From NCBI GenBank assembly GCA_905331475.1, contig CAJNYU010000114.1, positions 434,001 to 498,000 on the forward strand: 64,000 bases of DNA, given 5' to 3'. The DNA comes from Rotaria socialis (Eukaryota; Rotifera; Eurotatoria; Philodinida; Philodinidae). Position numbers and translations under genes: made by a program. Under the pieces are notes generated by a model. That model was not told where the DNA came from. It made no database searches and saw nothing but the letters and a program-made list of their open reading frames with translations. Below, one piece after another: positions 1 through 11,300 of the stretch (positions are counted from its first letter, which is position 1; every line of letters begins with the position of its first letter).

Positions 1-1679
1 TGTATCAATAATCGGTGCGACAATAGCACCGATACGACTAAATGCAATGAAAAATCCATTGGCACCGCTTCGAATTGCAGTTGGAAATAGTTCAGGTACA
101 AATATCCATGATACAGCAATTGAACCAGATATAGCGAATTTTCCGAATTGAGCAATAAATACAGTCGCAATCGGACTATGATTCGAAATGATGGGAATAA
201 GAATAACACAAATAATTGTCACTGATGTCACAAGAATAAATGACCCTTTACGAGCAAGTCTTGTTGATATCAGTAAAGAACCTGTGACATATCCGCCGGC
301 TTCAACAGCAGCACCAATGAGTATTCCTAAATATGGTGAAATGCTCATTGCAGCTAAGCCATAACTTATTTTGATATAAAGCATAAGTGTCGTAAAACCA
401 AGTAAAGCAGTAATTAGTAACTTAATAACAGTTGATCGATGTGCTAGAATTTGATGAGCTTTTTGAAGAAATGTTAATTCTTTTTGATTGGATAAAATAA
501 ATGATTGATTTCGTAGAAGTTCTTGATACACAGGATACCAATCAGCTTCGTCTCGTTTATTCGTAGTTGCAATTCGTCGCAGCAATGCTTCCAATCGAAA
601 AAAATCTCTTTTAGAATACAAATACAACGGGGATTCAGGCATGAAATATAAATAAGGTATTACAAGACCAATGAAAGCTGTATTGATCCATTTCAATAAT
701 TGCCAATCTTTTGCTAAATAAGCAAATAAAGTCACAACACCTTCACCAATTGTAAATAAAACGAGTGCAAAATTTCCAGCAAAACCTGTATGAGCTGATG
801 ATGTTAATTCAAGTACTAGAATAAATATGAGGCTGAATGCAGCAGCAGTAAGACCAGACGCGAATTGGTTCAACAATAAAAGAATAAATCTTAGAAGAAA
901 AAATCATCTTAGAAAGAGAACAAATAGTGAATTTACTTAACGTTGATGGACATCGGTATCCATTGTATCATTATCTGAGTAATCAAACATATTATAAACA
1001 GAATAATAGAAACGGTTGCTATTGTTTTCTTTCGACCAAATTTATCAGCAAATGATCCAATAAAAAGTAATGCAAAACCACCGCACTGCATTAGAGTGGC
1101 TATCCAACTCTTTTTCGGTTGACTACCACAAACAAGATTAGCTTCTTCAGTAAATGTATATCCAAATATTGATCGATCGTAAGCCCATCCATTTGGACAA
1201 GTGACAAGAGTATCATTAATAGTTCCATTTAAATATCGAACACATTCTTCCCATTTTTTGCCATCTGCTGTTTTTGGTATATAAAGATTTATTAGGATTT
1301 CATGTTTTTTATTTATCGGATGATATTGATTATCATTAGGCCATACATTTTCAGGTAGCCGACATCGATGATCAATGTCAGCTGCAGCAAAAACATAATA
1401 GAAGCCAACAACTGCAGCACTCACGGAAATGAGATTGATAAAGAAATAGTGAAAGAGTTGAAACCGTCCAAGATCACCACATTTTTGTAGAATAGTATCA
1501 AGTGAGATAGGTGCTGATGCTAGAGGTGATATACTTGTATTAATATCAATTGGATCGGCCTACGAAAATATATTTAAATCAATTTTCTATGAAAAACAGC
1601 AATTTATTTTGTTTACATGTAATTCTGATTTAATAATTGGAAGGTTCGAACTGTCGATATCACCGTTTATTGTAGTCAT
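1..1679 (-). CDS. SLC22-type organic ion transporter (MFS), 3' end beyond window
   Basis: Three exons are visible: 1679-1617, 1559-937 and 889-1, the last running off the window. The phases are consistent (0, then 2) and the introns are short GT-AG. The start ATG at 1679 follows an acceptor-like TTTTTCAG at about 1695. After a short cytoplasmic N-terminus comes a first membrane segment, a large extracellular loop with several Cys and N-glycosylation sites (NGT, NDT), then the MFS loop signature GSFADKFGRKKT, and exon 3 with MPESPLYL and ELFPTAIRSGANG, which are typical of SLC22 organic cation/anion transporters. The family moves small organic ions across the plasma membrane; the substrate cannot be told from sequence. 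About 525 residues are visible of the usual 540-600, so only the last helices are missing. The family call is firm; the OCT versus OAT subtype is open. Confidence 0.88.
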
Positions 1680-3045
1680 TGTGTGTTCTTCTTGCTGAAA
1701 AATAAGTTCGAAAATTTTGGTAAGGTAATATTATCTTATCATTTTCATTTGTTTTCTTTGTTCTATTCTTTTGACGCTACTATCTATCAGTTTACATAGA
1801 AGAAAAGAAAAATTCGATAAGATATTTTGTGGATATTCAGTCAAGTTATATTTGACCTAACGAATTGTTTGATTGATATTCTAAATAAACTCTGCCTGCT
1901 CTTGAAATATAAGAAAACAGATCTTTCGAATTCCTGATAAGAAAAAATAATGTTTTTATTTTTTATTTTCTATTGGAAAATGTAAGCAACAACGTAATAA
2001 GTAAAAATATAGTAGATTATCGATGCGTGATGCTATGAACTTCTTTCATCCAGTATTAAATAATTGATATTATCCGCAGCCATTGTGCACACTCCATTAG
2101 CATGTGTGATATGAAGGTAATAATTTGAGGGTGTGGGTGTGTGCATAGCTTTTCAGAACACCCGCACCTTAATACCTGAAAATTGGTAACTGTGTAGTTT
2201 AACGCGGATATCTCTGTAAATATCATTGGAGTTCATCATTTTTTATTCCAAGATTTATGAGTCTCACGTATTCGTCTGTACTTGAAGAATATTTTTTAGA
2301 GTAGAACTGAGAAAAATTTATTCTTACAGTCTGCACTTTGTCAAAGTTGTATCGATTCTATATTAGATAAGATACAACAAAGCAGCTTGTCTACTATTCT
2401 GAATTCATCATTGTAACATTTTCCTTTAAATTTAGTTGACAGATAGATTATGATAAGAACCCTTTTAAGATGATCCATCTAATAAAAATAAAACAATCGA
2501 ATTTTGTTGATGATTGAGCTCCACTCTAGAAGATATAGAGATCGCATTCATTTGAATAACATGTGAAAAGTTTGTCTTCGAATTATCTTAAGCAGCTTTA
2601 AAATCTACATACAAAGCTCGTCAAAAACAAAAGTACAGAATTTTTTGCCGAAACTAATCATCATTTGACGTTAATCGTTATTAAAATTCTTCATTAACAA
2701 AATAAATCTTATGACAGCATACTGTCATATAAATGAGAAATTCATCTACGAGGTACCTTTTTTATGATAGAACTATAAATCTTTCCTTACATCAAGTTTA
2801 TAGGACGATAACGTCAATCTCAAATTGAAAAAAATCATCATTGCTACTGTAGTGAATCCTACTTAACAACAAGATGGTCTTAGAATGAATTCACGTCAAT
2901 GGGATAGAGACCCGTATACATTATAAGATTAAATAATTCGATCGAAGATGTTCACTTCAGTAGTCTGTTGATACAAATTGGATAGTCGTATTTTTGTTGT
3001 CTTGAAAATCTTGCTTTCGGTTCTGGTCGTTGGAAACGACGAAAT
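1680..3045. other. Intergenic, nothing recognised
   Basis: AT-rich sequence between the transporter start and the GPCR stop. I see no long ORF, repeat array or RNA gene. It must hold the promoter of the transporter and the 3' region of the GPCR. Confidence 0.5.
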
Positions 3046-4038
3046 CTATCTTGTCGTTCTTGTCGTTGACTGAATAGGTTCAACATCTGCTCGTCGTTGA
3101 CTCCAGAATAATAATAAAGGTTTTAATTCTTTTCGAAATACTTTACTCGTAAGTGTAAACATGTAAAACGACATCGACGTATTGCTTAAAATGATAAGAG
3201 TGGCAACTGTACCAAGAAAATTTTCTATTTCAATACGTTGTGAACTTTTCATTTGATTAGCGGTAAATTGCAAATAAATTTTCTGAATAGAAAATGGTAA
3301 CGATAGAAAGGTGACGCACACAACTTGAACAATAAGAAGTATAGTGAGTTGACGACCTCTTAAACTCGATTGTCGATGGATCGGCCGATGACGTACATGC
3401 AGAATAGTCATCCATCCGAATATAAACATGAATATTGGCGGAAGAAGACTATAAGAAATCAGTAGATTAAAATTATTGAATGTATTACAAAATGGTGTTG
3501 CTGGAGCACAAGTGGTACCGTTGGCATTTCCATTAAAACAAACGAACATTTCGGCCCAAACAAGACATGCAATAACAACGATACCACAAATGACTCGTTG
3601 AGAAACTTTAGTTTGACTAAATGAACGCATTCGAGCACTCGATGAACTTGATGCAAATCGATCAGCACATGCTGCTACTATAAACCATGCTGATGCCGAT
3701 AGAGGCATGTAGGTAAAAAATGTTCGAGTTTTGCAATAGACAGACGACTGAGATGATGTTGCATAGATATCGAAAGTGATTAATACACGTGCAATAAAAG
3801 CACAATAGAGTCCTATCGAATTAGTAATGCTCGTTGCAAAAAAGTAGAGTGAACACGAATTATATCGAAGGCAACGACGTGTAAAAACAAAGCAATTAAG
3901 AATATTACCTATTGTGCCAGTGACGAGCAGTACTAATGATACGTAACGAATGAGTTGATTTTGAATAATTGAAAGAATTGATATGGGATTTTCATGTATT
4001 ACATAAGCAACCTTTATGAGAGAGAGCTCATCATTCAT
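3046..4038 (-). CDS. Rhodopsin-like (class A) orphan GPCR, single exon
   Basis: 330 residues with seven hydrophobic segments. TM1 carries a GN pair (TGTIGNILN), TM3 ends in ACADRFASS at the DRY position (DRF here), TM5 and TM6 flank a basic third loop (HVRHRPIHRQSSLRGRQ), and TM7 has NTSMSFYMFT in place of NPxxY. Cys residues near the top of TM3 (VYCKT) and in the second extracellular loop could form the usual disulphide. The C-tail is short, basic and Ser/Thr rich. The variant DRY and NPxxY motifs and the lack of introns match the large lineage-expanded FMRFamide-receptor-like GPCR sets of rotifers (family knowledge). Ligand unknown. The start at 4038 gives a short extracellular N-terminus, usual for this class. 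Confidence 0.85.
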   Translation of the reverse strand: MNDELSLIKVAYVIHENPISILSIIQNQLIRYVSLVLLVTGTIGNILNCFVFTRRCLRYNSCSLYFFATSITNSIGLYCAFIARVLITFDIYATSSQSSVYCKTRTFFTYMPLSASAWFIVAACADRFASSSSSARMRSFSQTKVSQRVICGIVVIACLVWAEMFVCFNGNANGTTCAPATPFCNTFNNFNLLISYSLLPPIFMFIFGWMTILHVRHRPIHRQSSLRGRQLTILLIVQVVCVTFLSLPFSIQKIYLQFTANQMKSSQRIEIENFLGTVATLIILSNTSMSFYMFTLTSKVFRKELKPLLLFWSQRRADVEPIQSTTRTTR

Positions 4039-5117
4039 TTGAAAATCAAGTTCAGAACGACAAGACTAATAACTCATACGTATATCTGAAAACTGTATGA
4101 AAAAACTAGCTACTAGAAATTAATTAATGTTTATTTCGGTTTCAACCACGACTTTCCACTATTCAAACGAATAGACTTTTGTTTTTCTCCATAGAATCCT
4201 AACAAGGGAACCTCTCAAAGTGTCCAATTGCTTTTTGATCGACACTATACTGAGATGAGATATCGATTTTCACTACATTTTGTAGCCCAAATGTTGTACA
4301 AGCAATGAACTCCAGACATTAGGTTATGGTGAGATATTTTTTTCTCATTTTTGGATCTCTCACTCTAAAATGCGAATACTAGAAGCTTCTTCGGCAAACA
4401 ACAACGGAATAATTCTTCTCATAAAATCAATAAAATGTTGATAATGAACTATGTAATGTCACTGTGAGCTTTATTTGTACAAAGTTTCAAGTAAAAACTA
4501 CACTTTCAGTTATCCTGTTGATCTTAGGGAAAACACAGCAAACGCTGAGACCAACGAAAGTCACTTGATTTTACATTGCTCGGCATAGCATTTCACCAAA
4601 GTGAAGTTTCGAAGAAAAAGCAATTGGATATTTGAGAAATATTTTCCTTGCAAGATGTGAATCATTTACTCATTAATTCGATTCATACTCTGGATAGATG
4701 CATTGGATATTTTAGAGAAGGTAAAGCCAAAAAACTTTGCTGATGCAATAATTAAATGATTTCTGTCTGTAAAGTTGGCATAGTGACTTTTTTTCAAAAA
4801 GTATTAGTGCGTTAAGTACAATCGTAATTAATAAATGTTAAAGGGCTTCTCTGAATCTATAGATTATATATGCGAAAGAAAACGTATGAAAGGAGAAACT
4901 AGTCTTGTCTATTCTCTTGATTCTAGAAGAAACAAAAAAAATTGTAAGTCATGCTACCTTCTCTTTTATATGAGATGACAGTATGTACTTTTTCTTAAGG
5001 TAAGACTTTCATTCTAGCAAAGTAATCAACAGAAGTGTTGATCAAAACATTAGCTGAAGATATTAACGTTGAAAACAAGCGCATGCCATTATCTTTAGAA
5101 ATCTGGTGGGCCTAAGT
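4039..5117. other. Intergenic, nothing recognised
   Basis: No coding region, array or RNA gene is apparent. Contains the upstream region of the minus-strand GPCR. Confidence 0.5.
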
Positions 5118-5430
5118 CAACGGGGGAACAGCAGAATCCAGTCCCTTGGATTCAAGTGGATTCATGTGGATTCAAATGGATTCAAATGGATTCATGTGGA
5201 TTCAAATGGATTCAAATGGATTCATGTGGATTCAAATGGATTCAAATGGATTCACCTGGATTCAAATGGATTCACCTGGATTCAAATGGATTCAGGTTGA
5301 TTCAAGTGGAGTCACATGAAATCTCGTAGAATAATTTCCTATTTTTTTAAATCCATTATAAAAATTCGATACTTCCATTGTTTTTGTTTGTATCGTGTGT
5401 AATATTAGATAAAATTTTTATTAGTCTTGA
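5118..5430 (+). mobile_element. Decayed hAT-type MITE copy with expanded internal array
   Basis: The left end at 5118-5140 (CAACGGGGGAACAGCAGAAT...) matches, with a few changes, the terminal repeat of the intact element at 34158-34614. The array follows, and then 5340-5430 aligns loosely with the interior of that element (shared CCATTAT, TATCGT/TATCAT and TTATTAGTCT blocks in the same order). The right terminal repeat was not found, so the copy is truncated or too diverged. Relationship inferred by eye. Confidence 0.6.
5147..5320 (+). repeat. 10-bp tandem array, consensus TGGATTCAAA
   Basis: About 17 units of TGGATTCAnn, with variants ending AA, TG, CC and AG; the AA and TG variants alternate in a 30-bp higher-order pattern for part of the run. 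A 10-bp unit read three times gives an open 10-residue repeat, so an ORF spans the array, but that follows from the repeat and is not evidence of a gene. It sits inside the decayed element and corresponds to the GGAGTCA repeats of the intact copy. Confidence 0.92.
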
Positions 5431-5577
5431 TTCGGATGCAAGCATGCATTATCCTTTTTTATTCTCATACAGCACATTCTTAATTTCAAGACTTGAAAGT
5501 CAGTAACGCGTTGTTTATTTTATTGAAAATAAATGAAAAAAATTATTATACAGACCCAGGTCGATCAACTTGTGTCG

Positions 5578-5672
5578 TACACGGCCGTTTGGCCACAATT
5601 TACGGCCGTTTGGTATACACCGTATTACGGTCGGTTGGCATCGTGCCATATACGATCGTATACGGTCGAATA
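5578..5672. repeat. Short GC-richer repeat cluster (ACGGCCGTTTGG motif)
   Basis: ACGGCCGTTTGG occurs at 5581 and 5602, a variant ACGGTCGGTTGG at 5627, and further degenerate, partly palindromic forms (ACGATCGTAT, ACGGTCGA) at 5652 and 5662. Spacing is 21-25 bp. It stands out against AT-rich flanks. It may be an end of a mobile element or a remnant satellite. Confidence 0.5.
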
Positions 5673-5772
5673 GAGTAGCTGCCTAATTCGACTTCGAATA
5701 TAAATGAAAAAAAAACCCCTTCCATGTTTTCACGCCACTGTCAGAAATAGATTTAGATTTTACAAATCATAA

Positions 5773-6000
5773 ATGTATAAGTCGACCGTCACTACCATTT
5801 ATAATTTAGGAATAGATTTAGATTTCCTTTTTATAAATTATAAAATTTATAAATGGACGTTCACTCACATTTATAATTTAGGAATAGATTTAGATTTCCT
5901 TTTTATAAATTATAAAATTTATAAATGGACGTTCACTCCCATTTATAATTTAGGAATAGATTTAGATTTAATTATTATCAATTATAAAATTAATAAATAA
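5773..6000 (+). repeat. 72-bp tandem repeat, left arm
   Basis: Three units of 72 bp. Because 72 is divisible by three, each unit also reads as the same 24-residue peptide; this is a by-product of the repeat. Confidence 0.9.
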
Positions 6001-6271
6001 GCTAAATCGTTAGTGAGTTTTTTTAAAGGTGTACCCCATACATATTTTATGCTTAGTCCAGAATCTGAAGATACACACGGAAGCCGAGTGATAATGTCTC
6101 TGTGACTTATCTTGCACTCGATATTGGATACATTTCCTCGGTTACTCTTCCTCGTTAATGTGAAAATGTATCTTTTTTCATATGTTACCTGCATGATGTT
6201 ACTGCATTTCTTTATTGTGCTTAAGGGTGCCAGTGTGGATGTGAGGAAAGGCGGAATACGCGGGTCTATAT

Positions 6272-6590
6272 CCACAACATAGCATGTGTGGGTGCTAGAA
6301 AAGGCGTTAAGGTGTCCACAGCAAACACAACATACCAAGTGTGGGTGCTAGGAAAGGTTGAAAACCGGTCACCAAACAAACACAACATACCAAGTGTGGG
6401 TGCCAGGAAAGGTTGAAAACCGGTCACCAAACAAACACAACATACCAAGTGTGGGTGCTAAGAAAGGTTGAAAACCGGTCACCAAACAAACACAACATAG
6501 CAAGTGTGGGTGCTAGGAATGGTTGAAAACCGGTCACCAAACAAACACAGCATAGCAAGCGTGGGTGCTAGGAAAGGTTGACAACCATAC
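6272..6590. repeat. 55-bp satellite array, about six units
   Basis: The unit begins ACCAAGTGTGGGTGCTAGGA and continues through AAAACCGGTCACC to AACACAACAT; starts at 6334 and 6389 fix the period at 55 bp. The outermost units are diverged and the central ones nearly identical, as expected from unequal exchange. It lies wholly inside the fold-back element. Confidence 0.9.
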
Positions 6591-7138
6591 GAACCAGAGA
6601 GAAAGAAAACAATGACGAAATAGAACGAAATCATACATCAAGGGCATAAGATGCACTCGAACATTTAATTCGAACAATCGAGAAGTATATAGAATATACT
6701 GCACAACAGTCAAAATACACTGACGTTCGCCGTCGACTACGAAACGAGCCAATGAAAACAATCCAATTGACAACCACACAAAAGATACTGCATATCAGAC
6801 CTCAACATCGAATGACAAATAGTGATATTACCACGTAAAGTGAAACACTTCAAAACCACTAAAATTCGAAACCGATAATCAGGCCTCATTTTCCTCAATA
6901 TTTGATCTAGATATAGCATACTCTTTGGCAGCAATATTAGAACGCCATACACTAAAAACAGAACAGTCAATCCGACAAAATTTAAACAGCAATCCAAATA
7001 TATTTACACTAATATCTCTCAGATCTAGACGACAATTGTAACTGCCCGAACTGCCTAAATTACATACGATCTCAACTTACTGAAAACATTTGACTTTAAA
7101 ATTATCATTTCACCATTTATAAACAGGAAACCTAAATC

Positions 7139-7445
7139 TCTTTCTAAACTATAAATGGGAGTGACGGTCAATTTATAAATTTTATAATTTATAAAAAGTA
7201 AATCTAAATCTATTCCTAAATTATAAATGGGAGTGACGATCCATTTATAAATTTTATAATTTATAAAAAGTAAATCTAAATCTATTCCTAAATTATAAAT
7301 GGGAGTGACGGTCCATTTATAAATTTTATAATTTATAAAAAGTAAATCTAAATCTATTCCTAAATTATAAATGGGAGTGACGGTCAATTTATAAATTTTA
7401 TAATTTATAAAAAGTAAATCTAAATCTATTCCTAAAATATAAATG
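7139..7445 (-). repeat. 72-bp tandem repeat, right arm (inverted)
   Basis: Four-plus units, reverse complement of the left-arm unit, with TAAATGGGAGTGACGGTC at the junctions. The units differ from each other by only a few bases. Confidence 0.9.
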
Positions 7446-7663
7446 TGCTGGCAGTTATGTGATCTGTTGCTTTCCGATGGTTTTTAAATGATCGTGATTT
7501 TTTTCATTTATTTTCGAACTGTGAATAGTTACTCAGATGTCAATTTATATTCGAAGTCGAACTAGGCATCTCATGAAAGAAAGGCGACTTTGCCCATGCG
7601 TAATTCTGGTGTTTCGTTTTCCTAAACAATTTTTTCAGATAAAACTAAAAAATATTTCTAATA

Positions 7664-7872
7664 TGCATCGCATTACAAGAAAATTAGTAGAAAACAAAGC
7701 AGACGACTATTTTTCATTTTTTCTGCTTCAGTTCAATAGTGATCAGAGACCGAACCCCAACAATGGTAGAATCGATTGATAGGCCTTTTTTTTATCACTA
7801 TTGAACTGTTAAAGAAAAAATGAAAAATAGTCATCTGCTCTGTTTTCTATTTATTTTCTTGTTATACGATGT
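7664..7872. repeat. Hairpin with about 80-bp arms
   Basis: Arm 7664-7743 (key block GACTATTTTTCATTTTTTCT) is matched by the reverse complement of 7794-7872, with roughly a dozen mismatches and a loop of about 50 bp. Candidate MITE or fold-back remnant upstream of the cap methyltransferase gene. No flanking duplication was identified. Confidence 0.75.
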
Positions 7873-8312
7873 GTATAAAAAGTGTATTTTTACTTTACCT
7901 GATGGTGTTGTTTATGACAATGAAACGTCGGAATCACTTTCACTAGCAAAAAAATTACATTAACAGAAGACTAAACCACTAAAATACTCAAGGAAGAGAA
8001 TAAATGTGTATTGAAAAGCCCATTAATTTTCCTTACAAGAAAAACAACTATGTTGTAACAAATAAAGTATCAAAGTGAAAGCTATTTTTTTTATTTCAAA
8101 GTTGAAAGAATTTTTTTTTATGTCTATTTTTATCGCGCATCATGCGTGGCTTTCTTACCGGTTCGGTTTCCAGAATTCTGATTCTTTTCAAAACTGCAAC
8201 ATAGAAATATATGTGATTTAGGTGTTTGTTTAGTGGAAAGGCAACTCGTATTTTTCATCTTTTCAATCTTAACGTTACTTTAAATTTAGATAAATATATA
8301 TTTCCTAATATT

Positions 8313-11300
8313 ATGTCGTATCCCAGTTCGTATAATGCTCGTCGAAATTATGGAACAGGTCGTGGTGTAAATCGACAGAGTTATTCAAGAAATCACGGTA
8401 ATTCATATCAACACAACCAGAATAGCTATGGTGGACATAATTCATCGCTCGCTGACGAACAACATCGTTTAGTTTATCAAGGAAAAGATGAACTTTTTGA
8501 TAAAAAGAAAACTTTTCCAATGATTGGCCCACTTAAGGATAAATCATTATTGTTATCTCAGAATCTTTTCAAAACTGATCGATGGGATATTGAACAATTA
8601 ATTAAATTAAAACAGAAACTTAATGCTACACGGAATTGTTTAAATGAAAAAGATATTAAAGTGTGGAAACAACTTACATCGAAAACAAATATGACGGGAC
8701 GTATTGTTTGGTCGTTGCGAGATCAAAATCGCATTGAAATGTGTACAAATGCATGGATTAAAATGGCTGAGATATTTTCTAAATATGATAATCTGATTCC
8801 AAAAGGTAAATACCGTTTAATAACGCAAGAATAAGATATCATAGACTTTAAATTACAAGGATGCTCAATCAGATTTTCATATTCGCAATAATTAGTACTA
8901 GAGTAATACTAATATTTTATGAATTAATATTGAAATTAAGCCTCATGTTTTGATATTATTCATAATAAGATTGATGTTAATATCAAGATGTTAAAATTGT
9001 ATTAGTACTGTTTTCAATCCTGATTCGTTTGTTTCTTGTGCCTATAATTATATGGATTTATACTACTTAGTTTTCATTTACAGAGTAAAGTTTGTTTGAT
9101 TGGAATTTCCATTAGTTAAAAAGAATAATTAAAACTATATGATATTCCAACTTGTCACTTGTAATTATATGAGATTGAGTTCTCGCTGGTTTATGAATTA
9201 GTAATGAAATAATGGCTATAGAATGTTAACATCTTTGGATGAATTAATTGGAATGTGAACAAAAAAAAAACGTCAGGGTACATATTAATCATAATGTGTA
9301 CAACAAAATTATTAGTATTTAAAAAATGTTCACGCTATTTCTATGATGACATCTCTAGTGTTAAAAATATCCCCACCTTAAAACGCTTGAAATTTGGAGA
9401 CTTATTTTGTTATGGACCTTCAACATATTGAAGGTTTTAAATAATACTGTCTCTTTTTTCCCCGCGGCATTTCTTTTTTGCGCTTGTATTTGTTATTATA
9501 AGTGCGCTTATTTTCTTTATCAGAAAAAAGGAAGCTTTCAAAAAAAGTAGAAAAAGTAAAAATCATCACCGGAAACCAGTCAGAAAAAATTAAGCTTTCC
9601 ATTTTTCTAGATTCTTTCAAATTTTCAATGCAATGTTATTCTTAGTAGATTGCATCTTGTTTTGCTGTGCCAAATATAGAATTTAGACAGTAATCGATTG
9701 CAAAAACGAAGAACTCCAATAATATTTCATGAAAAAAGCCTTTGATGAATTAGCGTAAGATTCGTAATCAAACAAACTATTTAGCCATTAGATAACCAAA
9801 ATTGAATGCAAAGCATGCACAGATAAAAGAACTATCATCGTAAAATTAAACAGAAAAAAATCATGCGCAATTACTTTAAGAGAACATGATAATAGAGCTA
9901 AACTTAAACATGAATGATAATAAAAAAAATTCTGAAACTAAGTTCTTGAATACAATAAGAAAAAACAATTGAAACTTTGTATTTATTTGAGAATAAATTT
10001 TGTTATGTTTACAGATTTTCCTGAGGACTCATCATTTCGAAGTGTGCATGTCTGCGAAGCACCGGGTGCTTTTATATGTGCAACGAACTTCTACTATAAT
10101 AAACGGTTGGAACGAAGAGGTTTCTGTCCATTGCAACGTCAATGGGAATGGACAGGTCTTTCTCTTAATCCTTATTATGAAGGCAACGATCAAGAGGCTA
10201 TGGTTGATGATGATCGATTTATAATTGAAACGTTGGATAGATGGTATTTCGGTATAGATAATAGCGGAAATATTTTAGATGCAAATAATATTAAAGGTTT
10301 ATGGAAAAGAGTTCGGGTGAGTTTACTGATCTTAATTCTCAACATAAATATCTAAATCAACGAATGTATGTCTTCAAAAAAGCAAAATAGGTTTCTTAGT
10401 ATGATAATACTACTTTTGAGTATTGACTGAACTAAATCACGTTTTAATAAATTGAGAGATTTTTTTCTAAATTGATTTAACGAAATTCATCGAAAAACCT
10501 GCGAAAATCAACTACGTTTTTCTTTCACGAGATTGATAAAAACTACAACTAGCGATTACAAGAAAAAAACGATTTAGACGTTTATTCATTCAGAATTGAA
10601 CTTTCTCTTGTACAAATACTCAAGTATTAAACATTATTATGACTCTAAAGTTGTGAAGTTTTCTAATCTCATGTATCTTAGTTCTGTTTTTTTCAAATAA
10701 TAAAATGAACCGAGATTTTCAGTTATATTTAAACTATGACAATCAGTTGCTGACTTAAAAAATAAACCTTTCCCTATTTTGACACGTCGTTAATTAAAAA
10801 ACGTAACTGCTGTTGTTATCATAGAGGTTTGACGTGCTTACTTTATGAATGGATCTTTAGAATACAATGACCTTATTCTGAATAAAACATCTTTCACGGG
10901 ATTCGTTTAAAACTTAATTTTTTTTATGATTTAAACTGATGTTAATTACTATATAAACAATGAACATTAATTTCAATTCAACTGAATCTGATATTGTAAT
11001 AACCTCGATTTTAACATGAGTGAAAAAATAAAACAATAGAATTTAGGTTGACGTGATAATTAACAAATATCTTGTTGTTTATCATATTTTACTTGCGTGA
11101 TTGTGTTCTATCTTTGCTTTTGTAGTCTGATTCGAGTTCGCGTGGTGTTCATCTTGTAACAGGTGATGGCTCTGTCGATACATCAGCTGATCCCAATGAA
11201 CAAGAATCAATTGTATCAGAGCTTCATTACGCCGAAGCTGTATGTGCTCTAGGCGCTTTAGCAACAGGTGGTTCATTAGTATTGAAAATGTTTAATTTAT

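Larger units (their letters stand above)
5745..7445. mobile_element. Fold-back-like element with tandem-repeat inverted arms
   Basis: Two AT-rich arms built of the same 72-bp unit lie in opposite orientation: left 5745-6000 (about three units, starts at 5808, 5880, 5952) and right about 7130-7445 (four or more units, marks at 7151, 7223, 7295, 7367). The unit contains GGAATAGATTTAGATTT and a palindromic TTTATAAATTATAAAATT core. Between the arms is about 1.1 kb with a second, 55-bp array. No transposase was seen. Long inverted arms made of short tandem units are the hallmark of fold-back elements (family knowledge); the assignment is inference, and target duplications were not identified. Confidence 0.6.

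Noticed and set aside
5106-5300. 64-codon repetitive ORF as a peptide-repeat gene
   Set aside because: It is the translation of a 10-bp DNA array inside a decayed MITE; the openness comes from the repeat.
6272-6590. CRISPR-like array
   Set aside because: The units are contiguous 55-bp near-identical repeats with no unique spacers, in an animal-type genome.
6272-6590. Interstitial telomere tract
   Set aside because: TGTGGG occurs once per 55-bp unit, never as consecutive hexamers; kept only as a low-score remark.
5773-7387. ORFs made of a 24-residue repeat on both strands
   Set aside because: The 72-bp period is a multiple of three, and the same DNA is inverted at the other arm; no start context, signal or splice pattern.
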